From assembly GCA_036227345.1 (NCBI GenBank), contig CP109468.1, positions 1,674,001 to 1,738,000 of the forward strand: a DNA stretch of 64,000 nt, read 5' to 3'. The stretch is from Streptomyces sp. NBC_01463 (GTDB lineage: Bacteria > Actinomycetota > Actinomycetes > Streptomycetales > Streptomycetaceae). How positions within the stretch are numbered: the stretch's first letter is position 1; every line of letters begins with the position of its first letter. The notes under the pieces are model-generated. The model had not been told where the DNA came from, made no database searches, and saw only the letters and a list, made by a program, of their open reading frames with translations. Of the stretch, positions 17,101-24,908 are shown piece after piece. A program made the translations under genes and the position numbers.

Positions 17101-17883
17101 GAGGGTGAGCGTGGCCGTTCCGCTCTGGCCCGTCTGGAACGACGCGGCCGCGGTCACGGTGAGCGTGGCGTCCCGGTACGCGCTGTCGAAGGTCGTGTCG
17201 GCGTGCAGCCTCGTGAGGTGGGAAGGCGGGAGGGCGACCAGGGTGACGTCGCGCAGGATGCCGCCGATGATGTGGTGCGCGTAGTTGGACTGGCCGGCGA
17301 TGCTGGTGGGCCGGTCGGTGACGCCGAGGGTGACGACGGCCGCGCGGCCCGGCGTGACCAGGGAGGTGATGTCGGCGTACCAGGTGGTGAAGCCGCCGTC
17401 GTGGGTGCGTACGGCAGTGCCGTTGACCCACAGTCGGGCGTAGCTGTAGACGCCGTCGAAGCGGAGCATCACGCATTTGCCGGCGAAGTCCGCCGGAACG
17501 GTGACCTCGACGGTGTACGCGCATTCGGTGTCCGAGGGGACGGACTGGCTCTGCAGGGCCGGTTCGCCGGGTACGTCGAGCGGGTGCCACGAGGAGGTGT
17601 CGGTGCCGGATGTCCAGAAGGATGCCGGAGGGCTGGACGTCCAGCGCCATCCGGAGGCGACGGGGACGAGCGGGTTGCCCACGCCGGAGACCGTCTCGGG
17701 AAGGGGCGGGATCACGGGCGGCGCGGTGGCGGCATGGGCGGGTGCGGCAAGGAAGACATCGCCTGCTACGGCGAGGAATCCCGCTGCCGCCAGGCTCTTC
17801 AGCACACCGCGGCGGCTGAACCCTCCTGCCTTTGCGGCGGGGCCGCTGTGTTCCGAAGGCGTGCTGCTGTGCGAGAACGTCAC
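14158..17883 (-). CDS. Secreted GH2-family glycoside hydrolase (beta-galactosidase-like) with two repeated C-terminal domains
   Basis: 1241 residues. A Tat-like signal begins it (FSRRGVLKSLAAAGFLAVAG and then APAHA). GH2 sugar-binding, Ig-like and TIM-barrel domains follow. The barrel shows HLLGVCHHSITEKQGR, NYIRTSHYPP and the acid/base motif WSVGNESGMG; QYGEF is a candidate nucleophile segment. Two related domains of about 135 residues end the protein, each starting with VYTGSW or VYKGSWTHAD and containing a lectin-like beta-sandwich; these are probably carbohydrate binding. Substrate is probably a beta-galactoside, but GH2 also includes mannosidases, glucuronidases and arabinosidases. A possible GntR site lies 20 bp upstream. 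Confidence 0.88.
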   Translation of the reverse strand: MTFSHSSTPSEHSGPAAKAGGFSRRGVLKSLAAAGFLAVAGDVFLAAPAHAATAPPVIPPLPETVSGVGNPLVPVASGWRWTSSPPASFWTSGTDTSSWHPLDVPGEPALQSQSVPSDTECAYTVEVTVPADFAGKCVMLRFDGVYSYARLWVNGTAVRTHDGGFTTWYADITSLVTPGRAAVVTLGVTDRPTSIAGQSNYAHHIIGGILRDVTLVALPPSHLTRLHADTTFDSAYRDATLTVTAAASFQTGQSGTATLTLTDPEGRPVAITPSKIDLTGTNPQQQAVIPVKAPLKWDAEHPHLYTLTAEFTAGGVTQTVTRKVGFRQVKVEGNKLVVNGSPVHLLGVCHHSITEKQGRSTNPAMEEQAARLYKEANCNYIRTSHYPPTPALLDWADRLGLYVEVESPVCFQQSTVDDPAYTEQYMTQFAEMIERDRSHPCVIEWSVGNESGMGRNFASENTYAHETDTSRPTVFEDMGQSNGGTQTDIYSGHYPNLQNANGNAKQPIQYGEFAHVPCYNVGTLKEDPGVRDFWGHSIAKLAEKFRTTDGVVGGAIWAAIDEVFHLANGPVGYGEWGIIDLWRRRKPEFWLTQKAFSPVQIADGVLTGLTPGGAIPVPVKNWYDHSNLGELAVGWQIGSRSGTIDGVDIAPRQSGTLTVPAGAWSAGDTLRLTFRRGTALIDEYRLWLNTRATPASPSDSGKAPTVDESPDTITVTGVDAPFTVVFDKRTARLVEATANGTVILTSGPDLVISRAVPGQWAGTSASVTTTDGKVTVSLKGRFGTIDTTIKVAVSPRGLLTTTYTITNPPSGQVSDVGIRYVLADGTDTLSWQRDAQWTAYPDDHIGRASGTATRSRATGADGYRTKPDWSWSQDTHSYFLLGKDSAAHWTNDFRSAKANVRVAKATAGAAGPGVQVESDGSDSVRLAPLEPALIDDASPDIVYTGSWTHADASSGYTAGDLFGTESFTNAAGAAAELTFTGTGVGLYSARADNLGIVKISVDGKPAETVDLYGPGKAPAQLVFRSASLAYGRHTVKVECTGTKNASSKGAFALVDAFQVVDPVIDDASDAVVYKGSWTHADSSKTWTSGDLGRTESFSRTAGDTATVRLSGTGIRVICPKGPNQGIAEISIDGGPATEVDLYASSKQFQQRVLERTGLAEGQHTVSIKVSGRKNAAATDAHVALDAFEALTSDAFPLRAPGVGLIVSARINYPDLAWGNYIDPAITLPADWSGTARVRLLP

Positions 17884-17902
17884 GTCAAACCCTTCTTGAC
17901 AA

Positions 17903-17915
17903 CTAAGCTGCTATG
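17903..17915. promoter_or_regulatory. Imperfect copy of the GntR-type palindrome before the GH2 gene
   Basis: CTAAGCTGCTATG, read on the minus strand as CATAGCAGCTTAG. It matches 10 of 13 positions of the palindrome at 13369-13381 and shares the TAGCAGCT core. It lies 20 bp upstream of the GH2 start. Confidence 0.4.
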
Positions 17916-17964
17916 CGTGCGGGTCAGTGTGGGCATGTGGTTCGGTGAAAGGCGCTCCTTCCTG

Positions 17965-17991
17965 CCCGGGCCGCGTGAGACCTGGCCCGGG
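17965..17991 (-). terminator. Hairpin after the CUT2 permease
   Basis: 8-bp perfect arms CCCGGGCC/GGCCCGGG with an 11-nt loop, 5 bp after the permease stop, between it and the GH2 gene. Likely ends the transport operon. Confidence 0.55.
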
Positions 17992-17995
17992 TGCC

Positions 17996-19030
17996 TCAGT
18001 TGGGTAGTCCGACAGCGCGTTCGCCGCTGCGTCGCTGCTGGATCACGACGGCTATGACGAGGAGGGCGCCCTGGGCGACGTTCTGCCAGAAGGAGTTGAT
18101 GCCCTGGACGGTGAGACCGTTCTCCAGGGCGCCGAGGAGGGCGACGGCGAGGAGGGTGCCGCCGATGCCGCCCTTGCCGCCCTTGAGTGCGGCGCCGCCG
18201 AGTGCGGCGGCGGTGATGGCCTTGAGTTCGAGGCCTTCGCTGCCGGAGGTGGGCTGGCCGGATCCGGTGCGGGCGGTGAGGAGGATGCCGGCGACGGCGG
18301 CGACGATGCCGATGAGGGCGTAGACGCAGATCAGGTATTTGTTGATGTTGATGCCGGCGAGGCGGGCGGCGGTGTCGTTGCCGCCGATGGCGTAGATGTT
18401 GCGGCCGATGTCGGTGTAGCGGAGCAGGATGTGGACGGCCACGGCGACGACGATGAGGATCCAGACCATGACGGGGAGTCCGGCGATCTTTCCGCGCCCG
18501 AGGAAGATGAAGACGTCGTTGTTGAGGACGTATCCCTGGGCGCGTCCGTCGGACAGGAGTTGGGCGAGGCCTTTGTAGGCGGCGAGGCCGGCGAGGGTGG
18601 CGATGGTGGGGTTGACCCGGCCGTAGACGATGATCAGGCCGTTGAGGGCGCCGATGAGCAGGCCGACTCCGATGGCGGCCGCCATGCCGAGGAAGGCGTT
18701 GGTGCCGGTGCTGGTGAAGACCATGGCGCTGACCACGGATGCCACACCGGCCTGCGAGCCGACGGAGATGTCGAGGCCGCCGCAGATGATGACGACGGTC
18801 TGGACGATCGCGAGCAGCCCGGTGATGGTCGCCGCCTCCGCGATGACCTGCATGTTCGACAGGCTCAGATAGTTGTCGTTGAGGACCCCGAACAGCCCGA
18901 GCACGAGGATCAGCGCGCCGACGAGGCTGATGTTTTGCCCGCTGATGCGGGAGAGCAGCTTCGGCGTGGAGGAGGCCGGTCCTTCCGACGGCTCCTTGAC
19001 TGCCGGGGACGGGGCGCTGGTGGTGGTCAT
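17996..19030 (-). CDS. ABC sugar importer permease (RbsC/AraH-like, CUT2)
   Basis: 344 residues with eight to ten hydrophobic segments and a hydrophilic N-terminus of about 30 residues. It contains GGLDISVGS and, later, GSGQPTSGSEGLELKAITAAALGG (residue blocks typical of ribose/arabinose/galactose permeases). Its start overlaps the stop of the ATPase gene (4 bp), so the importer is an operon of binding protein, ATPase and permease. Confidence 0.93.
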   Translation of the reverse strand: MTTTSAPSPAVKEPSEGPASSTPKLLSRISGQNISLVGALILVLGLFGVLNDNYLSLSNMQVIAEAATITGLLAIVQTVVIICGGLDISVGSQAGVASVVSAMVFTSTGTNAFLGMAAAIGVGLLIGALNGLIIVYGRVNPTIATLAGLAAYKGLAQLLSDGRAQGYVLNNDVFIFLGRGKIAGLPVMVWILIVVAVAVHILLRYTDIGRNIYAIGGNDTAARLAGININKYLICVYALIGIVAAVAGILLTARTGSGQPTSGSEGLELKAITAAALGGAALKGGKGGIGGTLLAVALLGALENGLTVQGINSFWQNVAQGALLVIAVVIQQRRSGERAVGLPN

Positions 19031-20625
19031 GAAGAGGCTCCGGGGGTACGGGTGCTGATGATGTCGTCGGCCATGGCGAGTTGGAGGATGGACTCTTCGG
19101 TGGCTTCGCCGTGGCTGAGCTCGCCGGTGATGTGGCCGCCCTGCATGACGACGACGCGGTCAGCGAGGCCGAGGAGTTCGGGCAGTTCGGAGGAGATGAC
19201 GAGGACGGCCACACCGTCGGCGGCGAGGTCGGCGATGATCTGGTAGATCTCGGCCTTGGCGCCGACGTCGATGCCGCGGGTCGGCTCGTCGAGGATGAGG
19301 ACCTTGGGTTTGCGGGCGAGCCAGCGGGCGAGGACGACCTTCTGCTGGTTTCCGCCGGAGAGTTTGCGCACTTCGTGGTCGATCGAGGGGGTGCGGACCC
19401 GGAGCCGGTCGGTGTAGTGCTGGGCGAGCTCTCGTTCGGCGGTGCGGCGTACGAAGCGGGAGCGTCGCAGCCGGTCGAGGACTACCTGGGAGATGTTGGC
19501 CCGGACGGACTGCTGCAGGAAGAGCGCCTGTGCCTTGCGCTCCTCGGGGGCGAGGCCGAGGCCGGCCCGGATCACCGCACCGGGGCGGCCGCTGGGCAGT
19601 GGGACCCCGTCGAGGGTGGCGGTGCCGCTGTGGACGGGCTGGTCGCCGGCCAGCGCGAGGGCCAGTTCGGAGCGTCCTGCTCCGATGAGGCCGGCCAGGC
19701 CGACGACTTCGCCGGCGTGGACCTGGAGCGAGATGTCGTGCACGTCGTCGGTGGTGAGGTTCCTGACGTCGAGAACGAGGCGGTCGGTGGCGACCCGCTG
19801 CCGGACGAACATGGTGGACAGGTCGCGGCCCACCATGAGGCGTACCAGCTCTGCTTCGTTCGTCGTGTCGGCCTGCTGGACACCGACCAGGTTGCCGTCG
19901 CGCAGCACGGCGATACGGTCGGCGAGCTGGAAGATCTCCTGCATCCGGTGCGAGACGTAGACGATCGCGATGCCCTGGTCCCGCAGTCGCCGGATCAGGG
20001 CGAACAGAGCGTCCACCTCGTGCTCGGCGAGGGAGGAGGTGGGTTCGTCGAACGCGATCAGTGTGGCAGCCGTGCTGCCGGTGAGGGCGCGCATGATCTC
20101 GACCAGCTGGCGTTGGGCCGGGGTCAGCTGTGAACCCAGGAGGTCCGGGTCCAGCACATCGGCGAAGCCCAGCCGGGCCAGGTCCGCGTCGATGCGGCGG
20201 CGGAGCTCGGCCCGGTCGAATCGCCGGCCGGACTTGCGCGGCAGGGCGCCGGCGTAGACGTTCTCGGCGACCGAGATGTGCGGGATGATCTCCGGTTCCT
20301 GCGGAATGATCCGGATACCTGCCGTGCGTGCCTTGGCCGGGGAGTCGAGCAGAACGCGCTCGCCGCCCAGGACGATGTGCCCCTCGGTGGGCTGGTGGTC
20401 ACCGGTGAGGATCTTGAGCAGGGTCGACTTGCCCGCGCCGTTCTCACCCATCAGTGCGGTGACCTGCCCGCGGGGGAAGTCGAGCGTGACCCCGCCGAGG
20501 GCCCGCACCGCCCCGAAACGTTTGGTGACGTCCACGATGCCCGGCGACGGGGACTGCGGCGACGCTTCCTCAATCTGTCCTTCGGAAGGGTCCCGGCCGG
20601 CGGGCGAATGGGAGGCTCTGGTCAT
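19027..20625 (-). CDS. ABC sugar importer ATPase with two nucleotide-binding domains (RbsA/AraG-like)
   Basis: 532 residues with two ABC domains. The first has Walker A GENGAGKST and signature-region LTPAQRQLVEI, then LIAFDEPTSSL. The second has the degenerate P-loop GLIGAGRSE and the intact signature LSGGNQQKV, with LILDEPTRGID. This is the usual pattern for CUT2 ATPases, in which only one site hydrolyses ATP well. It powers uptake of a monosaccharide captured by the downstream-numbered lipoprotein. The N-terminal 30 residues are low complexity and may be shorter in reality. Confidence 0.93.
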   Translation of the reverse strand: MTRASHSPAGRDPSEGQIEEASPQSPSPGIVDVTKRFGAVRALGGVTLDFPRGQVTALMGENGAGKSTLLKILTGDHQPTEGHIVLGGERVLLDSPAKARTAGIRIIPQEPEIIPHISVAENVYAGALPRKSGRRFDRAELRRRIDADLARLGFADVLDPDLLGSQLTPAQRQLVEIMRALTGSTAATLIAFDEPTSSLAEHEVDALFALIRRLRDQGIAIVYVSHRMQEIFQLADRIAVLRDGNLVGVQQADTTNEAELVRLMVGRDLSTMFVRQRVATDRLVLDVRNLTTDDVHDISLQVHAGEVVGLAGLIGAGRSELALALAGDQPVHSGTATLDGVPLPSGRPGAVIRAGLGLAPEERKAQALFLQQSVRANISQVVLDRLRRSRFVRRTAERELAQHYTDRLRVRTPSIDHEVRKLSGGNQQKVVLARWLARKPKVLILDEPTRGIDVGAKAEIYQIIADLAADGVAVLVISSELPELLGLADRVVVMQGGHITGELSHGEATEESILQLAMADDIISTRTPGASS

Positions 20626-20741
20626 ATGTCGTTCACCTCGAAGGCATGGCGCGCAGAGTGTTCATGGAAAGGGAACCGGTACGACGGAGCTGTCGTCGGC
20701 CCGCGGCCGGAACGGGTGGTCAGACCGCGGGCCCGGACGGG

Positions 20742-21785
20742 TCAGGCGCAGGTGAGACCGGCGGTCTTCCAGGAGGAGTGGTCGACCATCGTGGTGGGAG
20801 CGAAGGCCTCCTGCGGGAAGTCCTTGCCGTTCTTGAGCTTGTCGTACATGGTCTGAACGGCCAGGGCGCCGACGTCCTTGCCGTTGATGAAGAGGGCGGC
20901 CTTCATGCCGCTCTTCTTGTCGGTCTGCCATTCCTTGCAGGCGAGGTAGGCGCCGAGACCGACGCCGATGACGTGGTCGGGGCCGATGCCGGCGTTCTGC
21001 AGGGCGGTGACCCCGCCCATGGCGTTCTCGTCGTTGCAGCCCCAGACGACCCAGTTCTTGACCTTGGAGTTCGCGGTGATCGTCGCGGCGATCTTGTCCT
21101 GGGCGCCGGTCGGGGTGTTGTCGGTGGGCACGTTGAGGGTCTTCACGCCGGGCACCGCGGCGTCGAACGTCTTCTTGGCCGCGTTGACCCGGTCGCCGCA
21201 GACGGTGACGTCCTGCTTCCAGGCCGAGATGACACGGGTGTCCGTGGCCTTCCAGCCGGCCTTCTTGTACTCGGCGGCCGCTCGCTTGCCGACCTCCTCA
21301 CCCATCTGCGCACCGCTGAACCCGATGCGGGGGACCAGGTCGTCCTTGCCGCAGGCGGCGGGGTCGGGCCCGGTGGTGCAGATCTGGTCGTCGGAGGTGA
21401 GCAGGGCGACCTTCCCGTCCTTCGCCGTCTGGACGACCTGCGGGCCGACGGCCGGGTCGGGGACGACGATGATGATGCCGCTCGTCTTCTGTGCGACGGC
21501 TGACTGGACCTCACTGACGGTCTTGTTGGCGTCGTTGCCCAGGTTCACCACCTTGAGGTCGATGCCCAGCTCCTTGGCCTTCGCCTTGGCGCCGGCCGCC
21601 TCGCCGATGAAGTACTCCTGGTCGCCCTGCTTCTGCAGGTAGGTGAGGGAGATCTTGCCGTCGACCTTCTTGTCGACCGCGTCGCCGCCGGAGGACTCCT
21701 TGCCCGACGAACACGCCGTGGCGAGACCGAGAGTGAGCAGCAGGCCGGTGGCCACGGCAATGTTCCGGTGGAACGAAGAGTTCAT
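20742..21785 (-). CDS. ABC sugar importer substrate-binding lipoprotein (AraF/RbsB-like)
   Basis: 347 residues from the ATG at 21785, preceded by AAGGAGCTCC; the longer upstream frame has no support. A lipobox LATACSSG follows the hydrophobic signal. The fold is a periplasmic-binding-protein type 1 (RbsB/AraF/ChvE group) with VVWGCNDENAMGGVTAL as the hinge-region motif. Several extra Cys pairs are present (CTTGPDPAACG). First gene of the importer operon and divergent from the dehydratase; likely binds the hexose or pentose whose acid is used by the genes to the right. Confidence 0.92.
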   Translation of the reverse strand: MNSSFHRNIAVATGLLLTLGLATACSSGKESSGGDAVDKKVDGKISLTYLQKQGDQEYFIGEAAGAKAKAKELGIDLKVVNLGNDANKTVSEVQSAVAQKTSGIIIVVPDPAVGPQVVQTAKDGKVALLTSDDQICTTGPDPAACGKDDLVPRIGFSGAQMGEEVGKRAAAEYKKAGWKATDTRVISAWKQDVTVCGDRVNAAKKTFDAAVPGVKTLNVPTDNTPTGAQDKIAATITANSKVKNWVVWGCNDENAMGGVTALQNAGIGPDHVIGVGLGAYLACKEWQTDKKSGMKAALFINGKDVGALAVQTMYDKLKNGKDFPQEAFAPTTMVDHSSWKTAGLTCA

Positions 21786-22193
21786 GTGGAGCTCCTTCGA
21801 GCTGGCAGTGACCGCCGCGCATCGTGCTGTCGGGGCCGTGTGGTGAGGACTGATCCGGTGGTTCCGGGTCACCTCGGTGTGCTCGCCCGTGCGGGGAGGG
21901 CACCGGGCTTCGTGCATCGGTGTGCGGGGGGCCGGTCCGCCGGTGCCCGGTGGACAGGTTCCGACGGTCGCGACAGGCGGTACGCCAAAGGTCAAGAGAC
22001 GGACGAGCCGCACCGGCGCATTACGTACCACGGGTTGAACCTCCGCTTCCGTGACAGCCTCGTGCGACCCCCCGAGGCGTTATCGTCATTTGATAGCATC
22101 ATTAAATCCGTCGGCAGGGCAAGCCCCTGCACGGTCACAGCGCGGTCTCAAGCGGTCGGAACCGCGTGGCCGTACCCCATCGGAGGCTCATAC
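21786..22193. other. Divergent intergenic region, importer operon / dehydratase operon
   Basis: 408 bp with no credible gene. It contains an AT-rich island around 22080-22110, unusual for this genome and probably the dehydratase promoter, and the inverted repeat TGAT-AGC-ATCA. Confidence 0.6.
22091..22101. promoter_or_regulatory. TGAT-AGC-ATCA inverted repeat before the dehydratase operon
   Basis: 11-bp inverted repeat within the AT-rich stretch about 93 bp before the start at 22194. A plausible operator for the GntR regulator at the end of this operon; no second copy was found near the regulator gene. Confidence 0.4.
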
Positions 22194-23954
22194 ATGGCAG
22201 AGCGAGAGACACCGTCAGCCGCAGTTCCCGTCTCGCGTCGAGAGCCGCTCAGGAGCCGTGCCTGGTTCGGCGACGGCGGCAAGAACGGTTTCATCGCCCG
22301 TCACCACCTGCGGGCCATGGGGCGCGGCGGTCACAACTTCGACGGCCGCCCGGTCATCGGCATCTGCAACACGTTCTCCGAACTGACCCCGTGCAACGGC
22401 CATTTGCAGATCCTTGCCGACGCGGTGAAGCGTGGAGTGCTGCAGGCGGGCGGCTTCCCTCTGGAATTTCCTGCCATGTCTCTTGGTGAACCCTTCCTGC
22501 GGCCGACGTCGATGCTCTTCCGCAACCTGGCGGCCATGGAGATCGAAGAGCAGATCCGCGCCAATCCGATCGACGCCGTCGTACTGCTCACCGGGTGCGA
22601 CAAGACCACGCCCGCCGCCCTGATGGGTGCCGCCAGCGCCGGTGTGCCCGCCATCGTCCTCACCGGGGGACCCATGCTCAACGGCAGGTTCAAGGGCCGC
22701 AACGTGGGTTCCGGCACGGACATCTGGCGGATGACGGAAGAGCTGCGCGCGGGGACGATCACGCAGGAGGAGTTCACCGAGTTCGAGTCGTCCCTGAACC
22801 GCTCCGCGGGTCACTGCATGACCATGGGTACGGCGTCCACCATGGCCTGCCTGGCGGAAGCCCTGGGCATGATGCTGCCAGGCGGCTCCGGGCTGCCGGC
22901 CGTGGACGCCCGGCGCGGCACACTGGCCGAAGAGACCGGCGCACGTGCCGTGGCGCTCGCGGGAAGCGACCTCACCCCCCGGCGCATCATGACGCGAGCC
23001 GCCTTCGAGAACGCCGTCCGGATCAACGCGGCGATCGGCGGGTCCACCAACGCGGTGGTGCACCTGCTCGCCCTGGCCGGCCGACTGGGCGTACCCCTGG
23101 AACTCGACGACTTCGACCGCCTGGGCGCCGAACTCCCGCTTCTCATCGACCTGATGCCCTCCGGACGGTTCCTGATGGAGGAGTTCGCCTACGCCGGAGG
23201 GCTGCCGGCCCTCGTCAACGACCTGCGGGACGCCCTGCACCAGGACACGGTGACGGTCACCGGGCTTTCCCTGACAGCCAATTGCATGGGTGCGCAGGTG
23301 TACGACCGTGAGGTCATCCGGGCCTTCGACAACCCGGTGCTGCCCGCGGGACGAGGAACCGCCGTGGTGCGCGGCAGCCTCGCCCCGGACGGTGCCGTCA
23401 TCAAGCTGTCGGCAGCCGCACCGCACCTGCTGGACCACACCGGCCCCGCCCTCGTCTTCGACTCCATAGAGGAATACCTCGCCGTCGCCGAGGACCCCAC
23501 GCTCGACGTCTCCGCCGAGACGGTGCTCATCGTGCGCAACACAGGCCCCCGCGGATATCCGGGCATGCCCGAGGTGGGCAACCTGCCCTTGCCGAAGAAG
23601 CTGCTCGACGCCGGGATCAGGGACATGGTCCGGGTATCCGATGCCCGCATGTCCGGAACGGCCTTCGGAACGTGCGTGCTCCACGTGGCACCGGAGGCGG
23701 CCGTCGGCGGCCCGCTGGCGTTCGTCCGCACCGGCGACCAGGTCAGACTCGACGTGCCCGGCCGACGGCTCGACGTACTGATCGACGATACCGAGATGGA
23801 CCTGCGGCGCTCAGCGTGGCAGCCGCCGAAGCCGCCCGTCACCCGCGGCTGGACCTACCTCTACACCGAACACGTCACGCAGGCGGACACCGGCGCCGAC
23901 CTCGATTTTCTCGTCGGCGCGACCGACTCGCCCCCGCCCCGCCAAGCCTTCTGA
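22194..23954 (+). CDS. IlvD/Edd-family sugar-acid dehydratase
   Basis: 586 residues from the ATG at 22194, which has GGAGG nine bases upstream. Iron-sulphur dehydratase of the dihydroxy-acid/sugar-acid group: ICNTFSELTPCN gives the first Cys, LTGCDKTTPAALMGAASAG the second, and SAGHCMTMGTASTM the third; the C-terminal domain has GYPGMPEVGNLPLPKK and SDARMSGTAFGTCVLHVAPE. The sequence resembles L-arabinonate / D-xylonate / D-galactonate dehydratases more than IlvD proper, because GYPGMPEVGN is typical of that branch. It makes a 2-keto-3-deoxy acid, passed on to the kinase and aldolases downstream. First gene of a probable five-gene operon. Confidence 0.9.
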   Translation: MAERETPSAAVPVSRREPLRSRAWFGDGGKNGFIARHHLRAMGRGGHNFDGRPVIGICNTFSELTPCNGHLQILADAVKRGVLQAGGFPLEFPAMSLGEPFLRPTSMLFRNLAAMEIEEQIRANPIDAVVLLTGCDKTTPAALMGAASAGVPAIVLTGGPMLNGRFKGRNVGSGTDIWRMTEELRAGTITQEEFTEFESSLNRSAGHCMTMGTASTMACLAEALGMMLPGGSGLPAVDARRGTLAEETGARAVALAGSDLTPRRIMTRAAFENAVRINAAIGGSTNAVVHLLALAGRLGVPLELDDFDRLGAELPLLIDLMPSGRFLMEEFAYAGGLPALVNDLRDALHQDTVTVTGLSLTANCMGAQVYDREVIRAFDNPVLPAGRGTAVVRGSLAPDGAVIKLSAAAPHLLDHTGPALVFDSIEEYLAVAEDPTLDVSAETVLIVRNTGPRGYPGMPEVGNLPLPKKLLDAGIRDMVRVSDARMSGTAFGTCVLHVAPEAAVGGPLAFVRTGDQVRLDVPGRRLDVLIDDTEMDLRRSAWQPPKPPVTRGWTYLYTEHVTQADTGADLDFLVGATDSPPPRQAF

Positions 23955-23963
23955 GGAACCGAC

Positions 23964-24908
23964 ATGTCCACACCCGAACACAAGGACCTCGAGACACTGG
24001 TCCGAGGAGTCTCACCCGTACTGGAGGTTCCGTTCCACGACGACGGAGAGCTCGACCCCGACGGATTCACCGCAGTGGTGGACCGGGTACTTGCGGCAGG
24101 GGTGAGCTCGCTGATGTTCCCCGGTTTCGCGAGCGAGTTCCACAAACTCGACCCCGACGAGCGGGAACTGCTCACCGGTCTGCTGCTCCAGCAGACCCGG
24201 CACCGCCAGGATGTCGCCGCCATCGTCTCCGTACCGGACCACGCCACCCGAACCGCGGTCCGCCAGGCGCTCCGCGCCGCGGAACTCGGGGCCGACGCCG
24301 TAAACCTGCTCCCGCCGCACTTCCTCGCGCCGTCCAAGACCGCCGTCTCGGCCCACCTGCGCGAGGTCCTGCTCGCTGTCGACCCGCTGCCCGTCGTGGT
24401 GCAGTACGCCCCGGCACAGACCGGAACGGCACTGGACGCACCCACCCTGCACACCCTGGCCGCCGAGCACTCCAATCTCCGCTGGGTCAAGGTCGAGTCC
24501 GCACCGCCAGGACGGCTGATCGCCGCGCTGGCCGCCGGGCCTCGTCCGCTGCCCTCCCTGGTCGGATACGCAGGACTGCAACTGCCGGACGCCCTGCGGC
24601 GCGGGGCAGTCGGCGTACAGCCGGGCTGCTCCTTCACCGAGCTGTACGTCGAGATCTGGGAACACTGGCAGCGCGGTGACGAGGCCGAGGCCGTCGCGCT
24701 GCACACCCGGATGCTGCCGTTCCTCTCCTACTGGATGCAGAACGTGGAGCTCATCATCGCCGTCGAGAAGGAGGTCTCGGTGCGCCGTGGCTGGTTCGCG
24801 TCCGCACACTGCCGGGCACCCGGATACTCGCTGGACGAGGAGGAGCTGAACATGATCGACCGCTTCTGCGCGGAGTTCGCCCCGCTGATACCGGAGCTCG
24901 CTCGATGA
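23964..24908 (+). CDS. DapA/NAL-family aldolase or dehydratase
   Basis: 314 residues of the dihydrodipicolinate synthase/N-acetylneuraminate lyase family. Schiff-base Lys is K176 (RWVKVES) with Y148 (VVQYAP) as partner. The usual GTTGE motif is changed to PGFASEF, which suggests a substrate other than pyruvate plus semialdehyde. In sugar-acid clusters such enzymes are 2-keto-3-deoxy-sugar-acid aldolases or 2-keto-3-deoxy-arabinonate/5-keto-4-deoxyglucarate dehydratases. It starts 10 bp after the dehydratase stop and overlaps the kinase start. Confidence 0.87.
   Translation: MSTPEHKDLETLVRGVSPVLEVPFHDDGELDPDGFTAVVDRVLAAGVSSLMFPGFASEFHKLDPDERELLTGLLLQQTRHRQDVAAIVSVPDHATRTAVRQALRAAELGADAVNLLPPHFLAPSKTAVSAHLREVLLAVDPLPVVVQYAPAQTGTALDAPTLHTLAAEHSNLRWVKVESAPPGRLIAALAAGPRPLPSLVGYAGLQLPDALRRGAVGVQPGCSFTELYVEIWEHWQRGDEAEAVALHTRMLPFLSYWMQNVELIIAVEKEVSVRRGWFASAHCRAPGYSLDEEELNMIDRFCAEFAPLIPELAR

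Noticed and set aside
15440..17650. 736-residue open frame in the GH2 gene, same strand, other frame
   Set aside because: Its Arg/His/Pro-rich sequence is the frame-shift shadow of the GH2 gene, which has a signal peptide and active-site motifs.
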